From JAHBXC01 sp964350875 (lineage in GTDB: Bacteria > Planctomycetota > Phycisphaerae > Phycisphaerales > UBA1924): a DNA stretch of 27,366 nucleotides. The stretch is taken from the NCBI GenBank assembly GCA_964350875.1, contig CAYGLT010000032.1, positions 1 to 27,366 on the forward strand. Reading direction: 5' to 3'. The notes below the pieces were generated by a model, which saw only the letters and a list, made by a program, of their open reading frames with translations, made no database searches and was not told the origin of the DNA. This document shows positions 25,671-27,366 of this stretch, piece after piece; the stretch's first letter is position 1, and each line of letters begins with the position of its first letter. Both the position numbers and the translations under genes were made by a program.

Positions 25671-26802
25671 TCAGGACGCGGACTTGGCGGCGTCGGACTG
25701 CTCCCGCCGCTTCCGCTTCAACTCGGCGTCGATGAACTCGTCCAGGTGCCCGTCGAGCACATACTGGGGGTTGCCCGACTCGTGCCCGGTCCGGTGGTCC
25801 TTCACCCGGTTGTCGTAGATGACATACGAACGAATCTGCGTGCCCCAGCCGCGGTCGACATCGCCGCCCTTGGCCTCGTTGATCTCGCGCTCGCGCTTCT
25901 CGCGGTCGATCTCCTCGAGTTTCGACATGAGGATCGACAGCGCCTGCGCTTTGTTCTGGGGCTGATCGCGGTAAGTGCTCGACACGACCTGCAGACCGGT
26001 CGGCTTGTGCACGACGCGGCAGGCGCTCGCCACCTTGTTCACATTCTGCCCGCCCGGCCCGGACGACCGCGCGAAATAGGTGATGTCCAGTTCGGAGGCG
26101 GGGATGTCGAACTTCACCTCCTCGAACTCAGGCGTGACATCGACCGTCGCGAACGAGGTCTGCCGCTTGCCCTGCGCGTTGAACGGGCTGACGCGCGCGA
26201 GACGATGCGTGCCGCGCTCGCACGCGAGGTAGCCGTACGCGAACGGGCCGGACACGCGGAGCGTGACCGAGTCGATCCCGACCTCGATCGCGTGCTGGAG
26301 CGAGAGTTCCTCGATCTTCCACTCGGGGTGCCAGTCGAAGAACTTGAGGTACATGCGGAACAGCATCTCGGTCCAGTCGTTGGCCTCGGTGCCGCCGTCG
26401 CCCGCGGAGATGGTGAAGAAGCAGTTGCGGTGGTCGTGCTTGCCCGAGAGCAGCGATCGCTGCTCGATCTTCTGCATCGTGGTCTGGAGTTCGTAGAGCG
26501 TCTTGTCGGCCTCGGCCAGCAGATCGGAATCGCCCGCGTCCTTGGCGAGTTCGTAGGCGACCTTGGCGTCGTCCAGTTCGGCGCTCGCGGCGGTGATCGG
26601 GTCGATCTGGGCCTTCACCAGTTTGAGGTCGGCGACGATCTTCTGGGCCCGCTCGGGGTTGTTCCAGAAGTCCGCGTCCCCCATCTGCTCCTCTAACGAC
26701 GCCCGGCGGGCGAGTTTGGAGTCGTAGTCAAAGAGAGTCGCGGATGGTCAAGATCCGCGCCTCAAGGTCATCGATGACGGGCTGGTGAGCGTCGAAGTGC
26801 AT
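25671..26802 (-). CDS. prfB: peptide chain release factor 2, with programmed +1 frameshift
   Basis: Ends translation at UGA and UAA. The first 24 codons start at the ATG at 26802 and end at an in-frame TGA (26728-26730). The ribosome must shift by one base at CTT-TGA-C (26733 to 26727), after which the frame reads DYDSKLARRASLEEQ and on to 25671. The whole protein is 376 residues. Seen: SPF (205-207), the stop-codon reader of RF2, and GGQ (250-252), the hydrolysis motif, both at the E. coli numbers. The frameshift lets the cell sense its own RF2 level. Calling the gene from an ATG after the shift (26684) would lose 39 residues. A -10-like TACCAT lies six bases before the ATG. Confidence 0.95.
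26727..26733 (-). promoter_or_regulatory. programmed frameshift site of prfB
   Basis: Minus-strand CTTTGAC is the slippery site conserved in bacterial prfB. The purine-rich Shine-Dalgarno-like element that stimulates the shift in E. coli (AGGGGG just before CTT) is absent; the upstream bases read CGCGACTCT. Confidence 0.9.
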
Positions 26803-26808
26803 GGGCGG

Positions 26809-26814
26809 ATGGTA
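26809..26814 (-). promoter_or_regulatory. -10-like box of prfB
   Basis: On the minus strand TACCAT lies six bases before the prfB ATG at 26802, again suggesting a leaderless or very short-leader transcript. The rest of the gap (26815-26962) contains a small inverted repeat CGAGAATCTCG (26872-26882) and no other recognisable site. Confidence 0.35.
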
Positions 26815-26962
26815 GGGAGCCGAGCGGGGCGGGCAAGCGGGCACGGCGGGGGCGAGCCGCGGGCGAATCTGCGAGAATCTCGACGAGACGCGCGAAACCG
26901 GGCCCTCGGCGGCGTTCAGGTGGGCAGAGGCCGCGAAGGCCCGGAACCGAAAGGAGCACACG

Positions 26963-27366
26963 ATGAGCATGGCACGATTTCTGGCGATCGGGATGATCGC
27001 GCTGACCACGACGGGGCAGATCGGGTGGGGGCAGGAGTCCGCACCCGAGAGCGAGCGGGTGCGGATGCTGCTCGACAATGTCAACCGGCTCGCAGAGGCG
27101 AATAAGGCAATGGTCGCAAGATTACAGATGGCCGGGATCGATGTTCAGGAGGCGCTGGCGACACCCACACCGTCCATCGATCTCGACTTTCCGGGCGGAT
27201 CGTTCGCGGCACTTGTTGAACAACTGAAGGCGGGGAACCCCCGAGCGAACCTCATGCTCGACGAGGCCGCAGCCGCCATGAACATCCCGCCATTCGAAGC
27301 ATTCGGCGTCACCCCGGCCGGCGCGATACTCGTAGCGAAGAACATCATGGAGGGCGGCAGGAACAT
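26963..27366 (+). CDS. secreted protein of unknown function, N-terminal part (3' end outside window)
   Basis: 134 full codons before the window ends. Seen: a signal peptide MSMARFLAIGMIALTTTGQ with probable cleavage near GWGQE, a polar helix (VRMLLDNVNRLAEANKAMVA), then SIDLDFPGGSFAALVEQLKA and NLMLDEAAAAMNIPPFEAFG. The last part resembles STN-like domains (short secretin/TonB-type modules), but this is a weak likeness. AAAGGAG lies seven bases before the ATG, a clear ribosome site. It is divergent from prfB. Confidence 0.75.
   Translation, partial: MSMARFLAIGMIALTTTGQIGWGQESAPESERVRMLLDNVNRLAEANKAMVARLQMAGIDVQEALATPTPSIDLDFPGGSFAALVEQLKAGNPRANLMLDEAAAAMNIPPFEAFGVTPAGAILVAKNIMEGGRN

Noticed and set aside
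26680..26802. prfB as a frameshifted pseudogene
   Set aside because: The break is at the conserved CTTTGAC site, and all RF2 motifs are intact at the expected numbers, so it is the programmed shift.

Overview
The window is high-GC, densely coded Gram-negative bacterial DNA. It most resembles a planctomycete, probably class Phycisphaerae. The evidence is indirect: an N-terminal NPYAP motif of the kind seen in planctomycetal membrane proteins, few Shine-Dalgarno sites, several GTG/TTG starts, KDO (LPS core) genes, several lipoproteins and an AsmA-like envelope protein. The taxon is an inference. There is one run of 100 N, and its flanks show it to be a scaffolding artefact.

Layout. 1-2.5 kb: the end of a DEAD-box helicase, a convergent PilZ gene, then a kdsC-ispE pair. 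2.5-5.4 kb, minus strand: an HU-like protein, class I fructose-bisphosphate aldolase and two small membrane proteins, with the false gap at 3706-3805. 5.6-6.6 kb, minus strand: a small lipoprotein, a structured stretch, and a tRNA-Arg(CCU) gene split by a 347-nt group I intron. 6.6-13.1 kb, plus strand: a 1393-residue AsmA-like protein, a LOG-family protein and a lipoprotein. 13.1-15.4 kb, minus strand: a TPR protein and kdsB. 15.6-17.8 kb, plus strand: def-fmt and an HExxH protein with overlapping ends. 17.8-23.8 kb, plus strand: an M61 peptidase lipoprotein, aconitase and a diacylglycerol-kinase-like lipid kinase. 23.8-25.6 kb, minus strand: marR-doxX-pirin, with matching operator-like sequences before marR and doxX. 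25.7-26.8 kb, minus strand: prfB with its programmed frameshift. The end holds the start of a secreted protein cut by the window edge.

How the genes fit together. Most are housekeeping. def and fmt handle the formyl group of initiator methionine, prfB terminates translation, ispE makes isoprenoid precursors, kdsC and kdsB supply CMP-KDO for LPS, the AsmA-like protein may move lipid to the outer membrane, and aldolase and aconitase serve central carbon metabolism. The marR-doxX-pirin group looks like a small stress or redox operon.

The most notable element is the group I intron in tRNA-Arg(CCU). It has recognisable P, Q, R and S core sequences, a P1 with the U-G pair at the 5' splice site, a terminal G, and exact exons that rebuild a normal cloverleaf. 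Also worth attention are a set of -10-like boxes only 5-12 bases before start codons, which suggests leaderless transcription, and convergent genes whose stop codons abut in the palindrome TGATCA.
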